Shown: positions 17,757 to 26,903, numbered from the stretch's first letter. The stretch is DNA of 64,000 bases from Eubacteriales bacterium (GCA_030537135.1 JAUNOP010000009.1:1-64000); one strand, 5' to 3'. Translations and numbers: made by a program. Notes: generated by a model from the letters alone, not told the origin.

Positions 17757-19582
17757 TGAAAGGCGATTTGTTGAAATTCATAACCTGCGGAAGCGTGGAT
17801 GATGGAAAGTCCACTCTCATTGGCCATATGCTTTACGATGCAAAGCTCATCTTTGCAGACCAGAAGAAGGCTCTGGAGCTGGATTCCAAGGTAGGCTCCA
17901 GGGACGGCGGCATTGACTATTCCCTCCTTTTGGACGGTCTTATGGCTGAGCGCGAGCAGGGAATCACCATTGACGTTGCATATCGATATTTTACCACAGA
18001 CAATAGAAGCTTTATTGTTGCAGATACTCCCGGCCACGAGGAATACACCAGAAACATGGCTGTGGGAGCCTCCTTTGCTTCCCTGGCGGTCATTCTTGTA
18101 GACGCCAGCAAGGGTGTGCTTACTCAGACAAGGCGCCATTCCAGAATCTGCTCCCTCATGGGAATCAAACACTTTGTATTTGCTGTAAACAAGATGGATA
18201 TTGTAAATTACAGCCAGTTTCAGTTTGACAAAATCAAGAAGAACATCAAGGTTCTGATGGCAGAATTTGACTACGCCTCCCTGGCAATCATTCCTGTTTC
18301 TGCAACAGAGGGCGATAATATTACAAAGAAGTCAAGCCGCATGTATTGGTATTCCGGCAAAACGCTTCTGGACTATCTGGAAACAGTTGATGTGGAGGAA
18401 GAGGTCTCTGCAAAGGGCTTCTCCATGCCTGTGCAGAGAGTGTGCAGGCCGAACCAGAACTTCCGGGGCTTTCAGGGGCAGATTTCCTCTGGTGAGATTT
18501 CTGTGGGAGATACTGTAACGATTCTTCCAAGCCGTGAGAGCGCAGGCGTTCAGGGCATTCTCGAAGGAGACAAAAAAGTAGAATCCAGCAGCAGAGGCCA
18601 TGCTGTCACGCTCCAGCTCGACAAGGAGGTAGACATCTCCAGAGGCTGTGTCATTGAAAAGGATTATGAGCTTCACACTGCCTCCATGTTTGTAGCCGCT
18701 CTCCTGTGGATGGACGATACCCGGCTGACCTCTGGGCGTAATTTCTGGCTCAAGCTTGGAACCCAGCAGATTCCTGCCACAGTTATGCGGATTAAGCACA
18801 AAATCGACGTAAATACAGGAGCCGAGGTTTACGCTGACACAATTTATAAAAACGAAATCGCCTATTGTGAAATCTCTGTTGGAAGTAAAATAGTGTTTGA
18901 CAGATTTGAAAACAACAGAGAGCTTGGCTCCCTGATCCTGATTGACCGTATCACCAACATGACCTCTGCCTGCGGCGTTGTCATCCATCCGCTCTCCAGA
19001 GGAAAGAGCCTCACCTGGCACAACATGGACATTACCAGAGAGCTCCGCGAAAATCAGCTTGGGCAAAAGGCTCTGACCATCTGGCTGACCGGTCTGTCCG
19101 GAGCTGGAAAATCTACTCTGGCCAATGCACTGGAAAAACGTCTCTTCTCCATGGGCAAGCATACCATGCTGCTTGACGGCGATAACGTGCGTATGGGACT
19201 TAACAAGAACCTGGGCTTTGAGGAAAATGATCGAATCGAAAATCTCCGCAGGATTTCAGAGGTTGCCAAGCTTATGAACGACGCCGGACTCATTGTTCTT
19301 ACCTCCTTTATCTCTCCTTTCCGTCAGGATCGCCGAAACGCAAGAGACATCATCGGAGACCGGTTCGTAGAGGTCTATGTAGCAACTCCTCTGGAGGAAT
19401 GCGAGCGCAGAGACGTTAAGGGACTTTACAGGGAAGCACGGCTTGGCAACATTGCAAACTTTACAGGAATCTCCAGTCCCTATGAGGCGCCGGAGCATCC
19501 GGATATCATCGTAGACACCAGCAAGAACAGCCTGGACGAGTGTGCAGAGCTTGTTATGGAACAGTTGGAGAAATATTTATAA
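17756..19582 (+). CDS. cysNC: Bifunctional ATP sulfurylase GTPase subunit and APS kinase
   Basis: This 608-residue fusion couples APS synthesis to PAPS synthesis. The N-terminal GTPase (about 1-410) has GSVDDGKST (P-loop), DTPGHEEYTRNM (G3) and NKMD (G4), followed by elongation-factor-like beta barrels. The C-terminal APS kinase (about 438-608) has the P-loop GLSGAGKST, DGDNVRMGLNKNLGF, and the lid region with ISPFRQDR. It is translationally coupled to cysD. The fused kinase makes PAPS, the universal sulfate donor, which fits the sulfotransferase two genes downstream. The fusion is known from proteobacteria and Bacteroidetes and is less usual in Firmicutes. The kinase has Met where many have His in the DGDNVRH motif. 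Confidence 0.95.
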   Translation: MKGDLLKFITCGSVDDGKSTLIGHMLYDAKLIFADQKKALELDSKVGSRDGGIDYSLLLDGLMAEREQGITIDVAYRYFTTDNRSFIVADTPGHEEYTRNMAVGASFASLAVILVDASKGVLTQTRRHSRICSLMGIKHFVFAVNKMDIVNYSQFQFDKIKKNIKVLMAEFDYASLAIIPVSATEGDNITKKSSRMYWYSGKTLLDYLETVDVEEEVSAKGFSMPVQRVCRPNQNFRGFQGQISSGEISVGDTVTILPSRESAGVQGILEGDKKVESSSRGHAVTLQLDKEVDISRGCVIEKDYELHTASMFVAALLWMDDTRLTSGRNFWLKLGTQQIPATVMRIKHKIDVNTGAEVYADTIYKNEIAYCEISVGSKIVFDRFENNRELGSLILIDRITNMTSACGVVIHPLSRGKSLTWHNMDITRELRENQLGQKALTIWLTGLSGAGKSTLANALEKRLFSMGKHTMLLDGDNVRMGLNKNLGFEENDRIENLRRISEVAKLMNDAGLIVLTSFISPFRQDRRNARDIIGDRFVEVYVATPLEECERRDVKGLYREARLGNIANFTGISSPYEAPEHPDIIVDTSKNSLDECAELVMEQLEKYL

Positions 19583-19595
19583 ATCGGGTAGCCTG

Positions 19596-20975
19596 ATGAA
19601 AAAATACACGAAATTTTTATTTTCCATGGGAAGGATCGGGTGCATTGGCTTTGGCGGAGGCAGCGCTCTGATTCCGGTTATAGAAAATGAAATTGTAGCA
19701 AAGCAGAAGCTGGATACACAGAAAAACCTGGATAAGGATGTTATCGTAGCCAATATTACCCCTGGCGCCCTTCCAGTGGAAATCGCCGCTTCCATAGGAA
19801 GGAGGAACTTCGGAACAAAGGGAATGGTCACAGGAGCCTTTATGATGGCCTTTCCCGGCGCTCTGGCGTCTATCCTCATCCTCACCATCCTGTCAGCCTT
19901 TCAGGCTCAGGTACTGTCTGTGATAGAGCTTGTTTCTATTCCTGTTTCCTTTTTTATTATCCATCTTCTGATAAGCTATATCACAAAAATGCTTCGCTCC
20001 TGTCAAAAGGAAAGCCTTGACAGGGAGCGAAAAGCCATATTCCTGATGCTTGTGGTATTTCTGATGGTTTGCGGAAAGAATATTTATAGAATCCTGGGAC
20101 TGGATTTTATCCCTGTGCTGGGTCTGTCCACGGTCCAGGTTCTGTGTCTGGCCTTTTTCTGCATTTTTTATTCCAGAAGCATTTACACAAGAAAAACTTT
20201 ATTTGTCATGCTTGCTGTGGGAGGAACCTATCTCCTCAGCCATGGAAGGGCGCAGCTTATTTCCAGTCCTTATCTTGTGCATGGGAGCGAGCTTTTGATG
20301 CTTGCCCTATCCTGCAGAGGAATCTGGCAGAATATTATGGAAACGCATTGGAAGTTTCAGAACAATGGCAGAAAAATCTTAAGAGATACTTTTCCATGGC
20401 TGGTTTTTCTGATAGTTCTGTGCTTTCCCGCAATTCTTGTACACAGAGAAGCTCTCGTATTTATTGGAAAGGGAATTCTCTCTGCGCTGATGTCCTTTGG
20501 AGGGGGCGATGCCTACCTCACCATCGCAGACGGGCTTTTTGTGGAAAGCCATATGGTTACAGAAAAGCAGTACTATGGGCAGATTGTATTTGTAGTAAAC
20601 ATGCTTCCTGGCTCTATTTTGTGCAAAACCCTGACAAGCGTAGGCTATTATATTGGGTTAAATATTGCCGGAAGCCTCACCGGCGCAGTCACTTTGGCTC
20701 TGGCGGGCTTTTCCTGCAGTGTTGCCGCTTCCTGCGGTTTTTTCATGATTATTTATCATTTATACACAAATCTTATTTCCCTGCAGGTTTTCCAGATGAT
20801 AAGCAGATGGATTCGCCCTATCATTGCCGGACTTTTGATGAATATCATGCTTTCTCTGTATCAGCAGTGCCTGACCTCAACCGCGCAGTTCTCCATCTCT
20901 GGATGGGCGATCCTGGCAGGAATCATTTTACTATTAACCTATGAATTTTTATACCATAAGAAGGAGAAGCTATGA
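19596..20975 (+). CDS. CHR-family (ChrA-like) anion transporter, possibly a sulfate importer
   Basis: This 459-residue membrane protein has two CHR (chromate transporter) domains. Each carries the family motif: FGGGSALIPVIENEIV in the N-terminal half and FGGGDAYLTIADGLFV in the C-terminal half, with P-G motifs NITPGALPVEIA and NMLPGSILCKTL. About 10-12 membrane segments are visible. The ATG at 19596 lies 13 bases after cysNC; the upstream ATG at 19542 overlaps cysNC and lacks the family N-terminus. CHR proteins move chromate and, in some cases, sulfate. Placed between PAPS synthesis and a sulfotransferase, sulfate uptake is the more economical guess, but this is inference. Confidence 0.8.
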   Translation: MKKYTKFLFSMGRIGCIGFGGGSALIPVIENEIVAKQKLDTQKNLDKDVIVANITPGALPVEIAASIGRRNFGTKGMVTGAFMMAFPGALASILILTILSAFQAQVLSVIELVSIPVSFFIIHLLISYITKMLRSCQKESLDRERKAIFLMLVVFLMVCGKNIYRILGLDFIPVLGLSTVQVLCLAFFCIFYSRSIYTRKTLFVMLAVGGTYLLSHGRAQLISSPYLVHGSELLMLALSCRGIWQNIMETHWKFQNNGRKILRDTFPWLVFLIVLCFPAILVHREALVFIGKGILSALMSFGGGDAYLTIADGLFVESHMVTEKQYYGQIVFVVNMLPGSILCKTLTSVGYYIGLNIAGSLTGAVTLALAGFSCSVAASCGFFMIIYHLYTNLISLQVFQMISRWIRPIIAGLLMNIMLSLYQQCLTSTAQFSISGWAILAGIILLLTYEFLYHKKEKL

Positions 20976-22144
20976 CAACTGTATATTTGCATATTGGAAC
21001 TGCCAAAACCGGAACAACCTCTATCCAAAATTTCCTTGCAGAAAACAGAATTCTTTTAGAAAAACAGGACTTTTCCTATCCATATATGAATCTTGGACTT
21101 TCTCACCAGGTAGATAAAAGAAATGCGCACTTTCTTGCTTATCTTTCTCCTGAAAAAGATAGGGCAAAGGAAAAAGAGATACGTTCAAAGGGATATGAAT
21201 TTGTCTCCCAGGCCGCCAGGGAGCATTCCAAAGTGATTCTTTCGGATGAACTTATATGGAGCCGTTCTGCAGTAATGAAAAATTTCTGGCCTCAGCTTGC
21301 AGCAAATTTCAAAAGACTTGATTGTAAGGTAAAGGTAATCGTTTATCTGCGCAGACAGGATCAGCTTCTTCAATCATTGTGGAATCAGTATGTAAAGGAT
21401 TTCCGAATAGTTTCTCAGACCTTTCAGGAATATTCCCGGCAAAACGGTCTGAATCGTTATCCATTCGATTATTTTAAACACCTAAATACAATCGCAAAGG
21501 CTGTGGGCAAGGAAAATCTAATTGTGCGTGTGTATGAAAAAAGTCAATTCAAGGACAATAATCTAATATCTGATTTTCTTCAGATAGTGGGCGTGTCTCA
21601 TACAGACGAATTTACCTCAGGTTCCATTCATATCAACCATGGATTGTCCGGAAATTTCATTGAAATGAAACGAATTATAAACAAAGCAAGATGCTATAAG
21701 GATTCTGATAACTTTTTGCAGTATCCGATGCTGTTTGCCAGCGTTCAGCAGCAGGAAACCTCCAAATCCTCAAAAGCCAGCATGTTTACCTACGAAGAAA
21801 CCTTGGAATATCTCCAGCAGTATGAAGAAAGTAATCGAAAGGTAGCTGAGGTATATTTGAATCGACCAGAAGGAGAGCTATTCCGTGACAAAATCGAAGA
21901 CACTCCTGCTTGGCAGCTTGACAGAGACACCTTACATGAGGATATTTTACTCTTTACCACAGAGGCTCTTTTTGCCCAGGAAACTAAAATCAGAGAGCTT
22001 CAAAGCCAGATAAGTGATATGAGGCAGAATATGACAGCCATGAAGCAAGAAATACAGGTTCTGCGCCAAAAGAACACTTCTATGTACAACAGCCTGATTT
22101 TCCGGATATACAGAAAGCTTCGCAGGGTTCTGAAGCACAAATAA
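20972..22144 (+). CDS. PAPS-dependent sulfotransferase with C-terminal coiled coil
   Basis: This 390-residue protein starts with the 5'-phosphosulfate binding loop IGTAKTGTTSIQ (about 8-19) of sulfotransferases. The 3'-phosphate binding region is probably KVIVYLRRQDQLLQSLW. The last 60 residues are a coiled coil (ELQSQISDMRQNMTAMK and on) ending in a basic helix RIYRKLRRVLKHK. Such tails are common on glycan-modifying and glycosyltransferase proteins of polysaccharide loci and may bring the enzyme to the membrane. It overlaps chrA by 4 bases (ATGA) and has AAGGAG upstream, so it is the last gene of the operon. The acceptor is unknown: a cell-surface glycan is most likely, and a small molecule such as a sterol is possible. 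Confidence 0.8.
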   Translation: MTTVYLHIGTAKTGTTSIQNFLAENRILLEKQDFSYPYMNLGLSHQVDKRNAHFLAYLSPEKDRAKEKEIRSKGYEFVSQAAREHSKVILSDELIWSRSAVMKNFWPQLAANFKRLDCKVKVIVYLRRQDQLLQSLWNQYVKDFRIVSQTFQEYSRQNGLNRYPFDYFKHLNTIAKAVGKENLIVRVYEKSQFKDNNLISDFLQIVGVSHTDEFTSGSIHINHGLSGNFIEMKRIINKARCYKDSDNFLQYPMLFASVQQQETSKSSKASMFTYEETLEYLQQYEESNRKVAEVYLNRPEGELFRDKIEDTPAWQLDRDTLHEDILLFTTEALFAQETKIRELQSQISDMRQNMTAMKQEIQVLRQKNTSMYNSLIFRIYRKLRRVLKHK

Positions 22145-22172
22145 AAGAAGAAACGGTAATATCCTGTATTTA

Positions 22173-22214
22173 CAGAGTAAAGGCTTCCCCCTCATGGGGG
22201 AAGCCTTTACTCTG
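22173..22214. terminator. Bidirectional terminator between sulfotransferase and phosphatase genes
   Basis: A perfect 19-bp stem (22173-22191 with 22196-22214) has the 4-base loop TCAT. The stop codon of the convergent phosphatase gene lies inside the right arm. Confidence 0.85.
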
Positions 22215-23511
22215 TCTCATCCTCTTCGCTCTCTGACCTGCGCTTTGTTTCCTGCTTTTTTTGCTTTTTTACCTTTGCTTTTTTATCCAGCTCCTCATCC
22301 TCAAAATCATCGTCTTCATCAAAATCGTCATCCCAGTCCTCTCCATCGCCCTGAAGGAGCCTGCGTATTTTCGCAAAAAGCTTCTGAACTGCTTGAACAA
22401 TCGAAGAAGAGGACTGTTTTTTCTTTATTTTCCCTTCTCTTCCTCTCTCCTTTGGCTGCTCTTGCACTTCCTTTTCTTCTTCCTTCTCGTCCTGCTGCTT
22501 CTCATCCAGCTCTTCTTCCACCTCTGCTTCCTTCTGAATCAGAGGTGCTGTTTTCTTTTTTGGCAAGGGCGTCTCCTCTGTATTCTCCTTTTCAGCCTCA
22601 GAAGCATGTGCGCGTTTTTCCTTATACATTTTTGTCTGGCGCTTCCATTTCTCATTGTCAAATTCCGGCTGTCCTATATACTGCACTGTCTTCTGATTTA
22701 CAATCACAGCAAAGGACAAATCCTCTGCTGTCCGGCTCCGGTACTTTTCTGTCAGCATATAGCCGTACCATTCCTGACAAGTTCTGTGTACATCCTCTTT
22801 GCTGTTCTCTGATGCAAAAAACGCAGGTACAAGAAAAGGAAAATACACACGGTTATTCTCATTTTCTCCTCTGACAAAGGTATTCAAAACGCCGCCTGTA
22901 GCCAGAGCAAAGGCAGCCACCTCCTGAGACACTCCCCATTCCCAAATATCTGTGTTCTGCAGAGGATAGGCATTTTTTTCCTTTTTATGGCGGGCAGTCA
23001 CAAGCTCATATTCTTTGTTGTTATACAGAACAACAATTCCTCCGTCTCCTGCATGTGCAAAATACAGCGTATTTCCATCATAGACTGCAAAGGTCAGAGT
23101 AGACTGCATGGCAGAGACAAGCTGCCCTGCCTTCTCTGCCGCCTCCTTTACACTGTCATAAGCATGCTGCATAGCCTCTTCCAGAAGCGGAGCCATGTTT
23201 TTATCCTTGAGACGGAAACCAGTCTTGGAGGCCTGCTCCTCCAGATTTTCTTCCAGAAAATCCAGCACTGAATGCACAGCCACTTCTGCTCCATAATCTC
23301 CCAGAATACAGGCCTCTATTCCATCCGCCACGGCGGCAATGAAAATAGGACGCGCCTTCAGTACTCGAAGTCCGCATCTGTCCTGGCAAGGTCTGTTCCT
23401 TTGTCTGTTTTCTTCTCCCTGCTGTGAAAAACACAGTGCGCTGATATTATCGCGATAATTCCAGGATGGCTCCGGCAAAGGCAGCACTGGAATTTCATCT
23501 AATTTATCCAT
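22207..23511 (-). CDS. PP2C-like serine/threonine phosphatase domain protein with a charged C-terminal tail
   Basis: The ATG at 23511 was chosen because GGAGGAAG precedes it; a longer frame reaches 23613 without a site. The 434-residue protein has a PP2C-type domain at about 20-260: NRPCQDRCG (equivalent to the metal-binding N-Q-D motif), IAAVADGIEAC (VADG) and FAHAGDGGIVVL (GDS/G-D-G-G metal site). The domain is degenerate in places and substrates are unknown. Residues about 285-434 are very rich in Glu, Lys and Asp, with acidic runs such as DWDDDFDEDDDFEDEE, and hold no domain. The gene is a single unit, convergent with the sulfation operon. Confidence 0.75.
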   Translation of the reverse strand: MDKLDEIPVLPLPEPSWNYRDNISALCFSQQGEENRQRNRPCQDRCGLRVLKARPIFIAAVADGIEACILGDYGAEVAVHSVLDFLEENLEEQASKTGFRLKDKNMAPLLEEAMQHAYDSVKEAAEKAGQLVSAMQSTLTFAVYDGNTLYFAHAGDGGIVVLYNNKEYELVTARHKKEKNAYPLQNTDIWEWGVSQEVAAFALATGGVLNTFVRGENENNRVYFPFLVPAFFASENSKEDVHRTCQEWYGYMLTEKYRSRTAEDLSFAVIVNQKTVQYIGQPEFDNEKWKRQTKMYKEKRAHASEAEKENTEETPLPKKKTAPLIQKEAEVEEELDEKQQDEKEEEKEVQEQPKERGREGKIKKKQSSSSIVQAVQKLFAKIRRLLQGDGEDWDDDFDEDDDFEDEELDKKAKVKKQKKQETKRRSESEEDETE

Positions 23512-23757
23512 GGTTCTTCCTCCTTCATAAAATCCTGTTTCTAAACGGACATGCTTTTTCATGTACATTCTCACAAATAAAGGTACGACGTCCATGTTTC
23601 CCTGCACAGCCATCGCCCAGAGTTTTCTATAATAATACTATATCTGTTATATTGACAAAAGTACAGACTAAATTTGACATTCTTCTCCTGCTGTCGCTGA
23701 GGTTCGCTCCAGCTCCCCTTTCTATCTCTCTCTTTAACGAATTGAATCAGAAAAAAA

Positions 23758-23791
23758 GAAAAAAGTCCGACTTTTATGCCTGACTTTTTTC
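23758..23791 (-). terminator. Terminator of the Rnf-ApbE operon
   Basis: GAAAAAAGTC (23758-23767) pairs with GACTTTTTTC (23782-23791). On the minus strand the stem ends in TTTTTTC, with further T-rich sequence after it. It lies 10 bases past the apbE stop. Confidence 0.8.
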
Positions 23792-23800
23792 TTAGATTCC

Positions 23801-24835
23801 TTACTCTGGACAAGCCAGAATCCATACCTTCTCTTCACACGCAAAGTCCCTGCTGATTCCCTCTGTCACATAAATTTCTCCCTGCTCTGTGACCAGAATC
23901 ATGTCAAACTCCTCTGCCCTTATCCTCCAATACTCTGCCGCCCTGTCAAGCCCCATGATATAAAGCGAGGTAGAGAGCGCATCTGCAAGCACTCCATCCT
24001 CTGACACAACTGTCACAGAAATCAGATCTCCATCTACCGGATATCCAGTCCTTGGATTCAGGATATGAATGTAGGTATTTCCGTCCTGTTCAAAGTATCT
24101 CTCATATCCTCCAGAGGTTATGACTGCCTTGTTGTCTACTGACAAAACTCCCAGGTTCTGCGTTTTTGAGGTATCTGGATTTCGGATTCCCACTCTCCAC
24201 TTTGAGCCGTCCGGCTTTACATGGAGAGCCTGGACATTTCCTCCAAGAGTCACGATTCCTGAGGCAACTCCCTGCTCCCTGAATATCTCCATCACCCTCG
24301 CAGAGGCATACCCCTTGGCAATTCCTCCAAAATCCAGTTTCTGGTTTTCTCCCAGAGTGACTGTATTTCCATGCACAGACACCTGCCCAGCATCCACCAG
24401 CGGAAGAACCTCCCCAAGCTCCTCCTCTGAGGGTACGTGGTACTCCTTTGACGGGAAGCCCCACAGCTCCATCAGAGGATACACTGTAAAGTCAAACAAG
24501 CCCTCTGTGCTTTCATATATTTCCTGTGCCGCGCCAAGCAGCTCTGCCGTATCCTCAGATATTTCACCGGCGCCATTGGCATTGATTGTGGATATTTCGC
24601 CAGAGGAGCTGCCTGTACTAAGAAGCTCGTCCAGGCGCTTCACCTCTTCCGTGGCAGCGTCCACTGCTCTCTCGCTGTTTGCTCCATAAGCTGTAAACTG
24701 CATAATCGTATCCATGGCAAAGAGTTCCTTTGTGCAGGATGCAGCCTGCTGCTGTGAGCGCTGCTGCAGAATGCAGCCTGCTGCAAGTCCTGCCGCCGTA
24801 AGTCCCAGAAGCGCCAGCAATGGTTTTCTCTCCAT
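23801..24835 (-). CDS. apbE: FAD:protein FMN transferase (lipoprotein)
   Basis: This 344-residue lipoprotein attaches FMN through a phosphodiester bond to Ser/Thr of exported or membrane flavoproteins, using FAD. The signal peptide ends in the lipobox LAAGC (Cys about 21). Family motifs include AMDTIMQFTAYG, LDFGGIAKGYASARV, VTLGGNVQALH, HILNPRTGYPV and DALSTSLYIMG (metal and FAD binding). It is the last gene of the Rnf operon, 3 bases after rnfB. Its clients are very probably here: the RnfD and RnfG parts of the fusion, and the Tat-exported reductase, all of which carry flavinylation motifs. Confidence 0.95.
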   Translation of the reverse strand: MERKPLLALLGLTAAGLAAGCILQQRSQQQAASCTKELFAMDTIMQFTAYGANSERAVDAATEEVKRLDELLSTGSSSGEISTINANGAGEISEDTAELLGAAQEIYESTEGLFDFTVYPLMELWGFPSKEYHVPSEEELGEVLPLVDAGQVSVHGNTVTLGENQKLDFGGIAKGYASARVMEIFREQGVASGIVTLGGNVQALHVKPDGSKWRVGIRNPDTSKTQNLGVLSVDNKAVITSGGYERYFEQDGNTYIHILNPRTGYPVDGDLISVTVVSEDGVLADALSTSLYIMGLDRAAEYWRIRAEEFDMILVTEQGEIYVTEGISRDFACEEKVWILACPE

Positions 24836-24838
24836 AGT

Positions 24839-25627
24839 TTACAGCCTGGTAATAATCTTGGACGGACACTTCTGAGCGCATTTTCCGCAGCCTACACACT
24901 TATCATAGTCAATGTGAGCCAGATTGCCATCCACCTGAATCGCATCATGCTCACACTGCTTTGTGCAAAGCTTGCAGCCAATACAGCCTGCTGTACAGAC
25001 CTTCTTTACCTCTGGCCCTCTGTCATGGTTAGAGCATCTGACAGCTACCTGCTTATCCTCGCGGATGATTTCAATCAGGTGCTTGGGGCAGGCGGCTGCG
25101 CATTGTCCGCAGCCCACACATTTGGTTCTGTCAACCACTGCCACGCCGTTCACCACATGAATCGCATCATAATTGCAGGCCTTTACACAGGAGCCATAGC
25201 CAAGGCATCCATAATCGCACTCCCAGATGGAGATTCCTGCCATCACTGCTGCGCGGCAGTCATTGATTCCCACATAATTGCACTTTTCAGAGGTGCTGCT
25301 GCAGTCGCCCGCACATTTGACAAAGGCTACCTTGCGAATAGCTGCCACTGCCTCAACTCCCATAATCTCGCTGATTTTCTGAATCTTATCCGGTGAATTG
25401 ACCGGACACGCATTTACCAGCGCTTCCTTCTTTACAATGGCGGCAGCCACTGCATCGCAGCCCGCATATCCGCAGGCTCCGCAGTTGTTTCCAGGAAGAT
25501 TTTCTCGAATCAGAGCCTCCCTCTCATCTGTCTCCACATAAAATTTCTTTCCCGTAGCTACCAGAGCAATGCCAATCAGAAGGCCGATTACTCCGACCAC
25601 GATGGTCGCTATTATAATTCCCTGCAT
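24839..25627 (-). CDS. rnfB: Rnf complex subunit B (iron-sulfur protein)
   Basis: This 262-residue subunit starts with one membrane helix (about 3-24). A 4Fe-4S domain with NNCGACGYAGC and CP (about 48-75) follows, then Cys-rich segments including two classical ferredoxin units: CVGCGQCAAACP and, at the C-terminus, CVGCGKCAQKCP. A middle cluster (CTAGCIGCKLCTKQC) adds more. RnfB takes electrons from reduced ferredoxin at the cytoplasmic face and passes them into the complex. It lies 12 bases after rnfA. Its C-terminus is shorter than in Clostridium forms with extra clusters. Confidence 0.95.
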   Translation of the reverse strand: MQGIIIATIVVGVIGLLIGIALVATGKKFYVETDEREALIRENLPGNNCGACGYAGCDAVAAAIVKKEALVNACPVNSPDKIQKISEIMGVEAVAAIRKVAFVKCAGDCSSTSEKCNYVGINDCRAAVMAGISIWECDYGCLGYGSCVKACNYDAIHVVNGVAVVDRTKCVGCGQCAAACPKHLIEIIREDKQVAVRCSNHDRGPEVKKVCTAGCIGCKLCTKQCEHDAIQVDGNLAHIDYDKCVGCGKCAQKCPSKIITRL

Positions 25628-25639
25628 TCTCTCTCCTCC

Positions 25640-26215
25640 TTATGACAGTCCGCCAAATCCCATGAACGCAATTGCCATCAATGACGCACAGAGCAGGACA
25701 ATCGGCGCGCCTCTGAAGGGCGCTGGAATCGCTTCTTCATCAATCCTCTCACGAATACCTGCAAGCAGAACAATCGCAACCGTAAAGCCTATGGCCGTAC
25801 CAAAGCCTGCAAGCACGCTTTCAATAAAGTTATACTCATTCTGCACATTCGTCAGAGCAACGCCGAGTACTGCACAGTTGGTGGTAATCAGGGGAAGGAA
25901 AATTCCAAGTGCCTGATAAATCGCAGGAGCGCTCTTCTTCAGGAACATCTCCACCATCTGAACCAGGGCGGCAATAACCAGAATAAAGACAATCGTTTTC
26001 AGATATGTCAGGTTCAGAGGAACCAGAACAAAATCATACAAAAGGCTTGCCACTGCCGAAGAAATAGTAATAACAAAGATAACCGCTCCTCCAAGGCTTG
26101 CCGATGTCTTAATCTGCTTGGATACTCCCAGGAAGGAGCAAATTCCAAGGAACTGACTGAGTACTACATTATTTACCAGCGCAGTGGTAACCACAATCAT
26201 AATCAAAGACGTCAT
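25640..26215 (-). CDS. rnfA: Rnf complex subunit A
   Basis: This 191-residue integral membrane subunit has six predicted helices. The N-terminal half-helix contains NNVVLSQFLGICSFLGVS, with the Cys that coordinates the membrane [2Fe-2S] cluster shared with RnfE, and the inverted repeat half has TTNCAVLGVAL with the matching Cys. Length is the family norm. It follows rnfE by 3 bases. It forms the electron path through the membrane with RnfE. Confidence 0.95.
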   Translation of the reverse strand: MTSLIMIVVTTALVNNVVLSQFLGICSFLGVSKQIKTSASLGGAVIFVITISSAVASLLYDFVLVPLNLTYLKTIVFILVIAALVQMVEMFLKKSAPAIYQALGIFLPLITTNCAVLGVALTNVQNEYNFIESVLAGFGTAIGFTVAIVLLAGIRERIDEEAIPAPFRGAPIVLLCASLMAIAFMGFGGLS

Positions 26216-26218
26216 TTC

Positions 26219-26890
26219 CTATTCCTCCTTTCCTGTATTACAGGACTTATGGCACTTTGCACAGCAGCCGTCGCAGTCCTCAACCACCTTGTTTGCCCTC
26301 GTCTGAATGCTTGCCGCATTCATGATTGCCACAATAATGGCAAGCACCAGAAAGGCTCCCGGTGCCTTGATAAAGATCGCAATCGGAGTAAAAAACTCCG
26401 GAGCTACCTGAATGCCAAAGGCAGTTCCTGCCCCCAGAAGCTCTCTCACCAGACCGATAATAGTCAGGGCAATCGTAAAGCCAAGTCCCATGCCAAGTCC
26501 GTCAAAAATAGACAGAACCGGCGCATTCTTGGATGCATAGGCCTCTGCACGACCCAGGATAATACAGTTTACAACTATCAGAGGAATATAAATGCCCAGC
26601 GCACTGTACAATGCTGGAATATAGGCCTCTGTTAAAAGCTCTACAATCGTTACAAGAGAAGCAACAATTACAATATAGGCAGGCAGACGCACCTCACCGG
26701 GAATGATTTTTCTCATAAGAGAAATAATCAGGTTCGATACAATCAAAACCGCCATTGTGGAAACTCCCATGCCAAATCCATTGGTTGCAGATGTGGTAAC
26801 TGCCAGCGTAGGACACATACCAAGCATCAGCACAAAGGCGGGATTTTCCTTTATTACACCATTATAAATTCTTTCCAGCCATGGTTTCAT
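26219..26890 (-). CDS. rnfE: Rnf complex subunit E with Cys-rich C-terminal tail
   Basis: This 223-residue membrane subunit is homologous to RnfA, with NPAFVLMLGMCPTLAVT near the start and VVNCIILGRAEAYA later giving the two Cys of the shared iron-sulfur cluster. Six helices fit the family. After the last helix the protein ends with a short tail holding six Cys: DCDGCCAKCHKSCNTGKEE with Cys at spacing CxxCCxxCxxxC. This tail could bind a metal or cluster and is not part of the core fold. It lies between the rnfD-rnfG fusion and rnfA. Confidence 0.95.
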   Translation of the reverse strand: MKPWLERIYNGVIKENPAFVLMLGMCPTLAVTTSATNGFGMGVSTMAVLIVSNLIISLMRKIIPGEVRLPAYIVIVASLVTIVELLTEAYIPALYSALGIYIPLIVVNCIILGRAEAYASKNAPVLSIFDGLGMGLGFTIALTIIGLVRELLGAGTAFGIQVAPEFFTPIAIFIKAPGAFLVLAIIVAIMNAASIQTRANKVVEDCDGCCAKCHKSCNTGKEE

Positions 26891-26903
26891 TCCAATCCCC
26901 TCC

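Noticed and set aside
22209..22874. Long plus-strand frames opposite the phosphatase tail
   Set aside because: They arise from the low-complexity Glu/Lys codons of the phosphatase gene read in reverse.
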